DNA of 64,000 bases from Pardosa pseudoannulata (Eukaryota > Arthropoda > Arachnida > Araneae > Lycosidae): assembly GCA_032207245.1 (NCBI GenBank), contig CM063509.1, forward strand, positions 1,607,755 to 1,671,754, given 5' to 3'. The notes under the pieces are model-generated. The model did not search any database and was not told the DNA's origin. It worked only from the letters and a program-made list of their open reading frames with translations. The translations under genes and the position numbers were made by a program. Below are positions 14,401 through 27,740 of the stretch, one piece after another. Every line of letters starts with the position of its first letter. Position 1 is the first letter of the stretch.

Positions 14401-17400
14401 AGAACGTAAATTTTAGTCGGGCTTTTTTTCATTCTTTTTCGCCTAGGACGAACCGTTCTCGAGATATTTGCATTTTAAATTTTCAAATATATTTTTCTGT
14501 TTCAGCGGAAGATCAGAATTATTTCCCGGCAAGTACCGTGATGGTTTCGGTAAAAGAGCACCGCGGACAGAACGTAAATTTTAGTCGGGCTTTTTTTCAT
14601 TCTTTTTCGCCTAGGACGCACCGTTCTCGAGATATTTGCATTTTAAATTTTCAAATATATTTTTCTGTTTCAGCGGAAGATCAGAATTATTTCCCGGCAA
14701 GTACCGGGATGATTTCGGTAAAAGAGCACTGCGGACAGAACGTAAATTTTAGTCGGGCTTTTTTTCATTCTTTTTCGCCTAGGACGCACCGTTCTCGAGA
14801 TATTTGCATTTTAAATTTTCAAATATTTTTTTCGGTTTCAGCGGAAGATCAGAATTATTTCCCGGCAAGTACCGTGATGGTTTCGGTAAAAGAGCACCGC
14901 GGACAGAACGTAAATTTTAGTCGGGCTTTTTTTCATTCTTTTTCGCCTAGGACGCACCGTTCTCGAGATATTTGCATTTTAAATTTTCAAATATATTTTT
15001 CGGTTTCAGCGGAAGATCAGAATTATTTCCCGGCAAGTACCGTGATGGTTTCGGTAAAAGAGCACCGCGGACAGAACGTAAATTTTAGTCGGGCTTTTTT
15101 TCATTCTTTTTCGCCTAGGACGCACCGTTCTCGAGATATTTGCATTTTAAATTTTCAAATATATTTTTCTGTTTCAGCGGAAGATCAGAATTATTTCCCG
15201 GCAAGTACCGTGATGGTTTCGGTAAAAGAGCACCGCGGACAGAACGTAAATTTTAGTCGGGCTTTTTTTCATTCTTTTTTGCCTAGGACGCACCGTTCTC
15301 GAGATATTTGCATTTTAAATTTTCAAATATATTTTTCTGTTTCAGCGGAAGATCAGAATTATTTCCCGGCAAGTACCGTGATGGTTTCGGTAAAAGAGCA
15401 CCGCGGACAGAACGTAAATTTTAGTCGGGCTTTTTTTCATTCTTTTTCGCCTAGGACGCACCGTTCTCGAGATATTTGCATTTTAAATTTTCAAATATAT
15501 TTTTCGGTTTCAGCGGAAGATCAGAATTATTTCCCGGCAAGTACCGTGATGGTTTCGGTAAAAGAGCACCGCGGACAGAACGTAAATTTTAGTCGGGCTT
15601 TTTTTCATTCTTTTTCGCCTAGGACGCACCGTTCTCGAGATATTTGCATTTTAAATTTTCAAATATATTTTTCTGTTTCAGCGGAAGATCAGAATTATTT
15701 CCCGGCAAGTACCGGGATGATTTCGGTAAAAGAGCACTGCGGACAGAACGTAAATTTTAGTCGGGCTTTTTTTCATTCTTTTTCGCCTAGGACGCACCGT
15801 TCTCGAGATATTTGCATTTTAAATTTTCAAATATATTTTTCGGTTTCAGCGGAAGATCAGAATTATTTCCCGGCAAGTACCGTGATGGTTTCGGTAAAAG
15901 AGCACCGCGGACAGAACGTAAATTTTAGTCGGGCTTTTTTTTCATTCTTTTTCGCCATAGGACGCACCGTTCTCGAGATATTTGCATTTTAAATTTTCAA
16001 ATATATTTTTCTGTTTCAGCGGAAGATCAGAATTATTTCCCGGCAAGTACCGTGATGGTTTCGGTAAAAGAGCACCGCGGACAGAACGTAAATTTTAGTC
16101 GGGCTTTTTTTCATTCTTTTTCGCCTAGGACGCACCGTTCTCGAGATATTTGCATTTTAAATTTTCAAATATATTTTTCTGTTTCAGCGGAAGATCAGAA
16201 TTATTTCCCGGCAAGTACCGTGATGGTTTCGGTAAAAGAGCACCGCGGACAGAACGTAAATTTTAGTCGGGCTTTTTTTCATTCTTTTTCGCCTAGGACG
16301 CACCGTTCTCGAGATATTTGCATTTTAAATTTTCAAATATATTTTTCTGTTTCAGCGGAAGATCAGAATTATTTCCCGGCAAGTACCGTGATGGTTTCGG
16401 TAAAAGAGCACCGCGGACAGAACGTAAATTTTAGTCGGGCTTTTTTTCATTCTTTTTCGCCTAGGACGCACCGTTCTCGAGATATTTGCATTTTAAATTT
16501 TCAAATATATTTTTCTGTTTCAGCGGAAGATCAGAATTATTTCCCGGCAAGTACCGTGATGGTTTCGGTAAAAGAGCACCGCGGACAGAACGTAAATTTT
16601 AGTCGGGCTTTTTTTTCATTCTTTTTCGCCTAGGACGTACCGTTCTCGAGATATTTGCATTTTAAATTTTCAAATATATTTTTCTGTTTCAGCGGAAGAT
16701 CAGAATTATTTCCCGGCAAGTACCGTGATGGTTTCGGTAAAAGAGCACCGCGGACAGAACGTAAATTTTAGTCGGGCTTTTTTTCATTCTTTTTCGCCTA
16801 GGACGCACCGTTCTCGAGATATTTGCATTTTAAATTTTCAAATATATTTTTCGGTTTCAGCGGAAGATCAGAATTATTTCCCGGCAAGTACCGTGATGGT
16901 TTCGGTAAAAGAGCACCGCGGACAGAACGTAAATTTTAGTCGGGCTTTTTTTCATTCTTTTTCGCATAGGACGCACCGTTCTCGAGATATTTGCATTTTA
17001 AATTTTCAAATATATTTTTCGGTTTCAGCGGAAGATCAGATATATTTCCCGGCAAGTACCGTGATGGTTTCGGTAAAAGAGCACCGCGGACAGAACGTAA
17101 ATTTTAGTCGGGCTTTTTTTCATTCTTTTTCGCCTAGGACGCACCGTTCTCGAGATATTTGCATTTTAAATTTTCAAATATATTTTTCTGTTTCAGCGGA
17201 AGATCAGAATTATTTCCCGGCAAGTACCGTGATGGTTTCGGTAAAAGAGCACCGCGGACAGAACGTAAATTTTAGTCGGGCTTTTTTTCATTCTTTTTCG
17301 CCTAGGACGCACCGTTCTCGAGATATTTGCATTTTAAATTTTCAAATATATTTTTCTGTTTCAGCGGAAGATCAGAATTATTTCCCGGCAAGTACCGTGA

Positions 17401-20400
17401 TGGTTTCGGTAAAAGAGCACCGCGGACAGAACGTAAATTTTAGTCGGGCTTTTTTTCATTCTTTTTCGCCTAGGACGCACCGTTCTCGAGATATTTGCAT
17501 TTTAAATTTTCAAATATATTTTTCGGTTTCAGCGGAAGATCAGAATTATTTCCCGGCAAGTACCGTGATGGTTTCGGTAAAAGAGCACCGCGGACAGAAC
17601 GTAAATTTTAGTCGGGCTTTTTTTCATTCTTTTTCGCCTAGGACGCACCGTTCTCGAGATATTTGCATTTTAAATTTTCAAATATATTTTTCGGTTTCAG
17701 CGGAAGATCAGAATTATTTCCCGGCAAGTACCGTGATGGTTTCGGTAAAAGAGCACCGCGGACAGAACGTAAATTTTAGTCGGGCTTTTTTTCATTCTTT
17801 TTCGCCATAGGACGCACCGTTCTCGAGATATTTGCATTTTAAATTTTCAAATATATTTTTTTTCGGTTTCAGCGGAAGATCAGAATTATTTCCCGGCAAG
17901 TACCGTGATGGTTTCGGTAAAAGAGCACCGCGGACAGAACGTAAATTTTAGTCGGGCTTTTTTTCATTCTTTTTCGCCATAGGACGCACCGTTCTCGAGA
18001 TATTTGCATTTTAAATTTTCAAATATATTTTTCGGTTTCAGCGGAAGATCAGAATTATTTCCCGGCAAGTACCGTGATGGTTTCGGTAAAAGAGCACCGC
18101 GGACAGAACGTAAATTTTAGTCGGCTTTTTTTCATTCTTTTTCGCATAGGACGCACCGTTCTCGAGATATTTGCATTTTAAATTTTCAAATATATTTTTC
18201 GGTTTCAGCGGAAGATCAGAATTATTTCCCGGCAAGTACCGTGATGGTTTCGGTAAAAGAGCACCGCGGACAGAACGTAAATTTTAGTCGGGCTTTTTTT
18301 CATTCTTTTTCGCATAGTGCGCACCGTTCTCGAGATATTTGCATTTTAAATTTTCAAATATATATTTTTCGGTTTCAGCGGAAGATCAGAATTATTTCCC
18401 GGCAAGTACCGTGATGGTTTCGGTAAAAGAGCACCGCGGACAGAACGTAAATTTTAGTCGGGCTTTTTTTCATTCTTTTTCGCATAGGACGCACCGTTCT
18501 CGAGATATTTGCATTTTAAATTTTCAAATATATTTTTCGGTTTCAGCGGAAGATCAGAATTATTTCCCGGCAAGTACCGTGATGGTTTCGGTAAAAGAGC
18601 ACCGCGGACAGAACGTAAATTTTAGTCGGGCTTTTTTTCATTCTTTTTCGCATAGGACGCACCGTTCTCGAGATATTTGCATTTTAAATTTTCAAATATA
18701 TTTTTCTGTTTCAGCGGAAGATCAGAATTATTTCCCGGCAAGTACCGTGATGGTTTCGGTAAAAGAGCACCGCGGACAGAACGTAAATTTTATTCGGGCT
18801 TTTTTCATTCTTTTTCGCATAGGACGCACCGTTCTCGAGATATTTGCATTTTAAATTTTCAAATTTATTTTTCGGTTTCAGCGGAAGATCAGAATTATTT
18901 CCCGGCAAGTACCGTGATGGTTTCGGTAAAAGAGCACCGCGGACAGAACGTAAATTTTAGTCGGGCTTTTTTTCATTCTTTTTCGCATAGGACGCACCGT
19001 TCTCGAGATATTTGCATTTTAAATTTTCAAATATATTTTTCGGTTTCAGCGGAAGATCAGAATTATTTCCCGGCAAGTACCGTGATGGTTTCGGTAAAAG
19101 AGCACCGCGGACAGAACGTAAATTTTAGTCGGGCTTTTTTTCATTCTTTTTCGCATAGGACGCACCGTTCTCGAGATATTTGCATTTTAAATTTTCAAAT
19201 ATATTTTTCGGTTTCAGCGGAAGATCAGAATTATTTCCCGGCAAGTACCGTGATGGTTTCGGTAAAAGAGCACCGCGGACAGAACGTAAATTTTAGTCGG
19301 GCTTTTTTTCATTCTTTTTCGCATAGGACGCACCGTTCTCGAGATATTTGCATTTTAAATTTTCAAATATATTTTTCGGTTTCAGCGGAAGATCAGAATT
19401 ATTTCCCGGCAAGTACCGTGATGGTTTCGGTAAAAGAGCACCGCGGACAGAACGTAAATTTTAGTCGGGCTTTTTTTCATTCTTTTTCGCCTAGGACGCA
19501 CCGTTCTCGAGATATTTGCATTTTAAATTTTCAAATATATTTTTCGGTTTCAGCGGAAGATCAGAATTATTTCCCGGCAAGTACCGTGATGGTTTCGGTA
19601 AAAGAGCACCGCGGACAGAACGTAAATTTTAGTCGGGCTTTTTTTCATTCTTTTTCGCCTAGGACGCACCGTTCTCGAGATATTTGCATTTTAAATTTTC
19701 AAATATATTTTTCGGTTTCAGCGGAAGATCAGAATTATTTCCCGGCAAGTACCGTGATGGTTTCGGTAAAAGAGCACCGCGGACAGAACGTAAATTTTAG
19801 TCGGGCTTTTTTTCATTCTTTTTCGCCTAGGACGAACCGTTTTCGAGATATTTGCATTTTAAATTTTCAAATATATTTTTCTGTTTCAGCGGAAGATCAG
19901 AATTATTTCCCGGCAAGTACCGTGATGGTTTCGGTAAAAGAGCACCGCGGACAGAACGTAAATTTTAGTCGGGCTTTTTTTCATTCTTTTTCGCATAGGA
20001 CGCACCGTTCTCGAGATATTTGCATTTTAAATTTTCAAATATATTTTTCTGTTTCAGCGGAAGATCAGAATTATTTCCCGGCAAGTACCGTGATGGTTTC
20101 GGTAAAAGAGCACCGCGGACAGAACGTAAATTTTAGTCGGGCTTTTTTTCATTCTTTTTCGCCTAGGACGCACCGTTCTCGAGATATTTGCATTTTAAAT
20201 TTTCAAATATATTTTTCTGTTTCAGCGGAAGATCAGAATTATTTCCCGGCAAGTACCGTGATGGTTTCGGTAAAAGAGCACCGCGGACAGAACGTAAATT
20301 TTAGTCGGGCTTTTTTTCATTCTTTTTCGCCTAGGACGAACCGTTCTCGAGATATTTGCATTTTAAATTTTCAAATATATTTTTCTGTTTCAGCGGAAGA

Positions 20401-23400
20401 TCAGAATTATTTCCCGGCAAGTACCGTGATGGTTTCGGTAAAAGAGCACCGCGGACAGAACGTAAATTTTAGTCGGGCTTTTTTTCATTCTTTTTCGCAT
20501 AGGACGCACCGTTCTCGAGATATTTGCATTTTAAATTTTCAAATATATTTTTCGGTTTCAGCGGAAGATCAGAATTATTTCCCGGCAAGTACCGTGATGG
20601 TTTCGGTAAAAGAGCACCGCGGACAGAACGTAAATTTTAGTCGGGCTTTTTTTTCATTCTTTTTCGCATAGGACGCACCGTTCTCGAGATATTTGCATTT
20701 TAAATTTTCAAATATATTTTTCTGTTTCAGCGGAAGATCAGAATTATTTCCCGGCAAGTACCGGGATGGTTTCGGTAAAAGAGCACCGCGGACAGAACGT
20801 AAATTTTAGTCGGGCTTTTTTTTCATTCTTTTTCGCCTAGGACGCACCGTTCTCGAGATATTTGCATTTTAAATTTTCAAATATATTTTTCGGTTTCAGC
20901 GGAAGATCAGAATTATTTCCCGGCACATACCGGGATGGTTTCGGTAAAAGAGCACCGCGGACAGAACGTAAATTTTAGTCGGGCTTTTTTTCATTCTTTT
21001 TCGCATAGGACGCACCGTTCTCGAGATATTTGCATTTTAAATTTTCAAATATATTTTTCGGTTTCAGCGGAAGATCAGAATTATTTCCCGGCAAGTACCG
21101 TGATGGTTTCGGTAAAAGAGCACCGCGGACAGAACGTAAATTTTAGTCGGGCTTTTTTTCATTCTTTTTCGCCTAGGACGCACCGTTCTCGAGATATTTG
21201 CATTTTAAATTTTCAAATATATTTTTTCGGTTTCAGCGGAAGATCAGAATTATTTCCCGGCAAGTACCGTGATGGTTTCGGTAAAAGAGCACCGCGGACA
21301 GAACGTAAATTTTAGTCGGGCTTTTTTTCATTCTTTTTCGCCTAGGACGCACCGTTCTCGAGATATTTGCATTTTAAATTTTCAAATATATTTTTCGGTT
21401 TCAGCGGAAGATCAGAATTATTTCCCGGCAAGTACCGTGATGGTTTCGGTAAAAGAGCACCGCGGACAGAACGTAAATTTTAGTCGGGCTTTTTTTCATT
21501 CTTTTTCGCCTAGGACGCACCGTTCTCGAGATATTTGCATTTTAAAATTTTCAAATATATTTTTTCGGTTTCAGCGGAAGATCAGAATTATTTCCCGGCA
21601 AGTACCGTGATGGTTTCGGTAAAAGAGCACCGCGGACAGAACGTAAATTTTAGTCGGGCTTTTTTTCATTCTTTTTCACCTAGGACGCACCGTTCTCGAG
21701 ATATTTGCATTTTAAATTTTCAAATATATTTTTCGGTTTCAGCGGAAGATCAGAATTATTTCCCGGCAAGTACCGTGATGGTTTCGGTAAAAGAGCACCG
21801 CGGACAGAACGTAAATTTTAGTCGGGCTTTTTTTTCATTCTTTTTTCGCCTAGGACGCACCGTTCTCGAGATATTTGCATTTTAAATTTTCAAATATATT
21901 TTTCTGTTTCAGCGGAAGATCAGAATTATTTCCCGGCAAGTACCGTGATGGTTTCGGTAAAAGAGCACCGCGGACAGAACGTAAATTTTAGTCGGGCTTT
22001 TTTTCATTCTTTTTCGCCTAGGACGCACCGTTCTCGAGATATTTGCATTTTAAATTTTCAAATATATTTTTCGGTTTCAGCGGAAGATCAGAATTATTTC
22101 CCGGCAAGTACCGTGATGGTTTTCGGTAAAAGAGCACCGCGGACAGAACGTAAATTTTAGTCGGGCTTTTTTTCATTCTTTTTCGCCTAGGACGCACCGT
22201 TCTCGAGATATTTGCATTTTAAATTTTCAAATATATTTTTCGGTTTCAGCGGAAGATCAGAATTATTTCCCGGCAAGTACCGTGATGGTTTCGGTAAAAG
22301 AGCACCGCGGACAGAACGTAAATTTTAGTCGGGCTTTTTTTCATTCTTTTTCGCCTAGGACGCACCGTTCTCGAGATATTTGCATTTTAAATTTTCAAAT
22401 ATATTTTTCGGTTTCAGCGGAAGATCAGAATTATTTCCCGGCAAGTACCGTGATGGTTTCGGTAAAAGAGCACCGCGGACAGAACGGAGGGTTTTGTCGG
22501 GCTTTTTTTTCATTCTTTTTCGCCTAGGACGTACCGTTCTCGAGATATTTGCATTTTAAATTTTCAAATATATTTTTCGGTTTCAGCGGAAGATCAGAAT
22601 TATTTCCCGGCAAGTACCGTGATGGTTTCGGTAAAAGAGCACCGCGGACAGAACGTAAATTTTAGTCGGGCTTTTTTTCATTCTTTTTCGCATAGGACGC
22701 ACCGTTCTCGAGATATTTGCATTTTAAATTTTCAAATATATTTTTCGGTTTCAGCGGAAGATCAGAATTATTTCCCGGCAAGTACCGTGATGGTTTCGGT
22801 AAAAGAGCACCGCGGACAGAACGTAAATTTTAGTCGGGCTTTTTTTCATTCTTTTTCGCATAGGACGCACCGTTCTCGAGATATTTGCATTTTAAAATTT
22901 TCAAATATATTTTTCTGTTTCAGCGGAAGATCAGAATTATTTCCCGGCAAGTACCGTGATGGTTTCGGTAAAAGAGCACCGCGGACAGAACGTAAATTTT
23001 AGTCGGGCTTTTTTTCATTCTTTTTCGCATAGGACGCACCGTTCTCGAGATATTTGCATTTTAAATTTTCAAATATATTTTTCGGTTTCAGCGGAAGATC
23101 AGAATTATTTCCCGGCAAGTACCGTGATGGTTTCGGTAAAAGAGCACCGCGGACAGAACGTAAATTTTAGTCGGGCTTTTTTTCATTCTTTTTCGCATAG
23201 GACGCACCGTTCTCGAGATATTTGCATTTTAAATTTTCAAATATATTTTTCTGTTTCAGCGGAAGATCAGAATTATTTCCCGGCAAGTACCGTGATGGTT
23301 TCGGTAAAAGAGCACCGCGGACAGAACGTAAATTTTAGTCGGGCTTTTTTTCATTCTTTTTCGCATAGGACGCACCGTTCTCGAGATATTTGCATTTTAA

Positions 23401-23628
23401 ATTTTCAAATATATTTTTCGGTTTCAGCGGAAGATCAGAATTATTTCCCGGCAAGTACCGTGATGGTTTCGGTAAAAGAGCACCGCGGACAGAACGTAAA
23501 TTTTAGTCGGGCTTTTTTTCATTCTTTTTCGCCATAGGACGCACCGTTCTCGAGATATTTGCATTTTAAATTTTCAAATATATTTTTCTGTTTCAGCGGA
23601 AGATCAGAATTATTTCCCGGCAAGTACC

Positions 23629-24638
23629 GTGATGGTTTCGGTAAAAGAGCACCGCGGACAGAACGTAAATTTTAGTCGGGCTTTTTTTCATTCTTTTTCG
23701 CATAGGACGCACCGTTCTCGAGATATTTGCATTTTAAATTTTCAAATATATTTTTCGGTTTCAGCGGAAGATCAGAATTATTTCCCGGCAAGTACCGTGA
23801 TGGTTTCGGTAAAAGAGCACCGCGGACAGAACGTAAATTTTAGTCGGGCTTTTTTTCATTCTTTTTCGCATAGGACGCACCGTTCTCGAGATATTTGCAT
23901 TTTAAATTTTCAAATATATTTTTCGGTTTCAGCGGAAGATCAGAATTATTTCCCGGCAAGTACCGTGATGGTTTCGGTAAAAGAGCACCGCGGACAGAAC
24001 GTAAATTTTAGTCGGGCTTTTTTTTCATTCTTTTTCGCATAGGACGCACCGTTCTCGAGATATTTGCATTTTAAATTTTCAAATATATTTTTCGGTTTCA
24101 GCGGAAGATCAGAATTATTTCCCGGCAAGTACCGTGATGGTTTCGGTAAAAGAGCACCGCGGACAGAACGTAAATTTTAGTCGGGCTTTTTTTCATTCTT
24201 TTTCGCATAGGACGCACCGTTCTCGAGATATTTGCATTTTAAATTTTCAAATATATTTTTCGGTTTCAGCGGAAGATCAGAATTATTTCCCGGCAAGTAC
24301 CGTGATGGTTTCGGTAAAAGAGCACCGCGGACAGAACGTAAATTTTAGTCGGGCTTTTTTTCATTCTTTTTCGCATAGGACGCACCGTTCTCGAGATATT
24401 TGCATTTTAAATTTTCAAATATATTTTTCGGTTTCAGCGGAAGATCAGAATTATTTCCCGGCAAGTACCGTGATGGTTTCGGTAAAAGAGCACCGCGGAC
24501 AGAACGTAAATTTTAGTCGGGCTTTTTTTTCATTCTTTTTCGCATAGGACGCACCGTTCTCGAGATATTTGCATTTTAAATTTTCAAATATATTTTTCGG
24601 TTTCAGCGGAAGATCAGAATTATTTCCCGGCAAGTACC
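23629..24638 (+). repeat. Local higher-order repeat, two 505-bp trimers
   Basis: Two successive blocks, 23629-24133 and 24134-24638, have the same variant string across three monomers: CATAGG with CGG, CATAGG with CGG, then an 8-T run before CATAGG with CGG. The extra T gives 505 bp (3 x 168 + 1). This is a short higher-order unit produced by unequal exchange. Confidence 0.75.
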
Positions 24639-25145
24639 GTGATGGTTTCGGTAAAAGAGCACCGCGGACAGAACGTAAATTTTAGTCGGGCTTTTTTTCA
24701 TTCTTTTTCGCCTAGGACGCACCGTTCTCGAGATATTTGCATTTTAAATTTTCAAATATCTTTTTCGGTTTCAGCGGAAGATCAGAATTATTTCCCGGCA
24801 AGTACCGTGATGGTTTCGGTAAAAGAGCACCGCGGACAGAACGTAAATTTTAGTCGGGCTTTTTTTCATTCTTTTTCGCCTAGGACGCACCGTTCTCGAG
24901 ATATTTGCATTTTAAATTTTCAAATATATTTTTTTTCGGTTTCAGCGGAAGATCAGAATTATTTCCCGGCAAGTACCGTGATGGTTTCGGTAAAAGAGCA
25001 CCGCGGACAGAACGTAAATTTTAGTCGGGCTTTTTTTCATTCTTTTTCGCCTAGGACGCACCGTTCTCGAGATATTTGCATTTTAAATTTTCAAATATAT
25101 TTTTCTGTTTCAGCGGAAGATCAGAATTATTTCCCGGCAAGTACC

Positions 25146-25819
25146 GTGATGGTTTCGGTAAAAGAGCACCGCGGACAGAACGTAAATTTTAGTCGGGCTT
25201 TTTTTCATTCTTTTTCGCATAGGACGCACCGTTCTCGAGATATTTGCATTTTAAATTTTCAAATATATTTTTCGGTTTCAGCGGAAGATCAGAATTATTT
25301 CCCGGCAAGTACCGTGATGGTTTCGGTAAAAGAGCACCGCGGACAGAACGTAAATTTTAGTCGGGCTTTTTTTTCATTCTTTTTCGCATAGGACGCACCG
25401 TTCTCGAGATATTTGCATTTTAAATTTTCAAATATATTTTTCTGTTTCAGCGGAAGATCAGAATTATTTCCCGGCAAGTACCGTGATGGTTTCGGTAAAA
25501 GAGCACCGCGGACAGAACGTAAATTTTAGTCGGGCTTTTTTTCATTCTTTTTCGCATAGGACGCACCGTTCTCGAGATATTTGCATTTTAAATTTTCAAA
25601 TATATTTTTCGGTTTCAGCGGAAGATCAGAATTATTTCCCGGCAAGTACCGTGATGGTTTCGGTAAAAGAGCACCGCGGACAGAACGTAAATTTTAGTCG
25701 GGCTTTTTTTTCATTCTTTTTCGCATAGGACGCACCGTTCTCGAGATATTTGCATTTTAAATTTTCAAATATATTTTTCTGTTTCAGCGGAAGATCAGAA
25801 TTATTTCCCGGCAAGTACC
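25146..25819 (+). repeat. Local higher-order repeat, two 337-bp dimers
   Basis: Blocks 25146-25482 and 25483-25819 share the pattern CATAGG/CGG monomer, then 8-T CATAGG/CTG monomer. The spacing is 337 bp (2 x 168 + 1). It is independent of the neighbouring 505-bp trimers. Confidence 0.65.
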
Positions 25820-27740
25820 GTGATGGTTTCGGTAAAAGAGCACCGCGGACAGAACGTAAATTTTAGTCGGGCTTTTTTTCATTCTTTTTCGCATAGGACG
25901 CACCGTTCTCGAGATATTTGCATTTTAAATTTTCAAATATATTTTTCGGTTTCAGCGGAAGATCAGAATTATTTCCCGGCAAGTACCGTGATGGTTTCGG
26001 TAAAAGAGCACCGCGGACAGAACGTAAATTTTAGTCGGGCTTTTTTTCATTCTTTTTCGCCTACTACGCACCGTTCTCGAGATATTTGCATTTTAAATTT
26101 TCAAATATATTTTTCGGTTTCAGCGGAAGATCAGAATTATTTCCCGGCAAGTACCGTGATGGTTTCGGTAAAAGAGCACCGCGGACAGAACGTAAATTTT
26201 AGTCGGGCTTTTTTTCATTCTTTTTCGCCTAGGACGCACCGTTCTCGAGATATTTGCATTTTAAATTTTCAAATATATTTTTCGGTTTCAGCGGAAGATC
26301 AGAATTATTTCCCGGCAAGTACCGTGATGGTTTCGGTAAAAGAGCACCGCGGACAGAACGTAAATTTTAGTCGGGCTTTTTTTCATTCTTTTTCGCATAG
26401 GACGCACCGTTCTCGAGATATTTGCATTTTAAATTTTCAAATATATTTTTCGTTTTCAGCGGAAGATCAGAATTATTTCCCGGCAAGTACCGTGATGGTT
26501 TCGGTAAAAGAGCACCGCGGACAGAACGTAAATTTTAGTCGGGCTTTTTTTCATTCTTTTTCGCATAGGACGCACCGTTCTCGAGATATTTGCATTTTAA
26601 ATTTTCAAATATATTTTTCTGTTTCAGCGGAAGATCAGAATTATTTCCCGGCAAGTACCGTGATGGTTTCGGTAAAAGAGCACCGCGGACAGAACGTAAA
26701 TTTTAGTCGGGCTTTTTTTCATTCTTTTTCGCATAGGACGCACCGTTCTCGAGATATTTGCATTTTAAATTTTCAAATATATTTTTCTGTTTCAGCGGAA
26801 GATCAGAATTATTTCCCGGCAAGTACCGTGATGGTTTCGGTAAAAGAGCACCGCGGACAGAACGTAAATTTTAGTCGGGCTTTTTTTCATTCTTTTTCGC
26901 ATAGGACGCACCGTTCTCGAGATATTTGCATTTTAAATTTTCAAATATATTTTTCGGTTTCAGCGGAAGATCAGAATTATTTCCCGGCAAGTACCGTGAT
27001 GGTTTCGGTAAAAGAGCACCGCGGACAGAACGTAAATTTTAGTCGGGCTTTTTTTCATTCTTTTTCGCATAGGACGCACCGTTCTCGAGATATTTGCATT
27101 TTAAATTTTCAAATATATTTTTCGGTTTCAGCGGAAGATCAGAATTATTTCCCGGCAAGTACCGTGATGGTTTCGGTAAAAGAGCACCGCGGACAGAACG
27201 TAAATTTTAGTCGGGCTTTTTTTCATTCTTTTTCGCATAGGACGCACCGTTCTCGAGATATTTGCATTTTAAATTTTCAAATATATTTTTCGGTTTCAGC
27301 GGAAGATCAGAATTATTTCCCGGCAAGTACCGTGATGGTTTCGGTAAAAGAGCACCGCGGACAGAACGTAAATTTTAGTCGGGCTTTTTTTCATTCTTTT
27401 TCGCCTAGGACGCACCGTTCTCGAGATATTTGCATTTTAAATTTTCAAATATATTTTTCGGTTTCAGCGGAAGATCAGAATTATTTCCCGGCAAGTACCG
27501 GGATGGTTTCGGTAAAAGAGCACCGCGGACAGAACGTAAATTTTAGTCGGGCTTTTTTTTCATTCTTTTTCGCATAGGACGCACCGTTCTCGAGATATTT
27601 GCATTTTAAATTTTCAAATATATTTTTCGGTTTCAGCGGAAGATCAGAATTATTTCCCGGCAAGTACCGGGATGGTTTCGGTAAAAGAGCACCGCGGACA
27701 GAACGTAAATTTTAGTCGGGCTTTTTTTCATTCTTTTTCG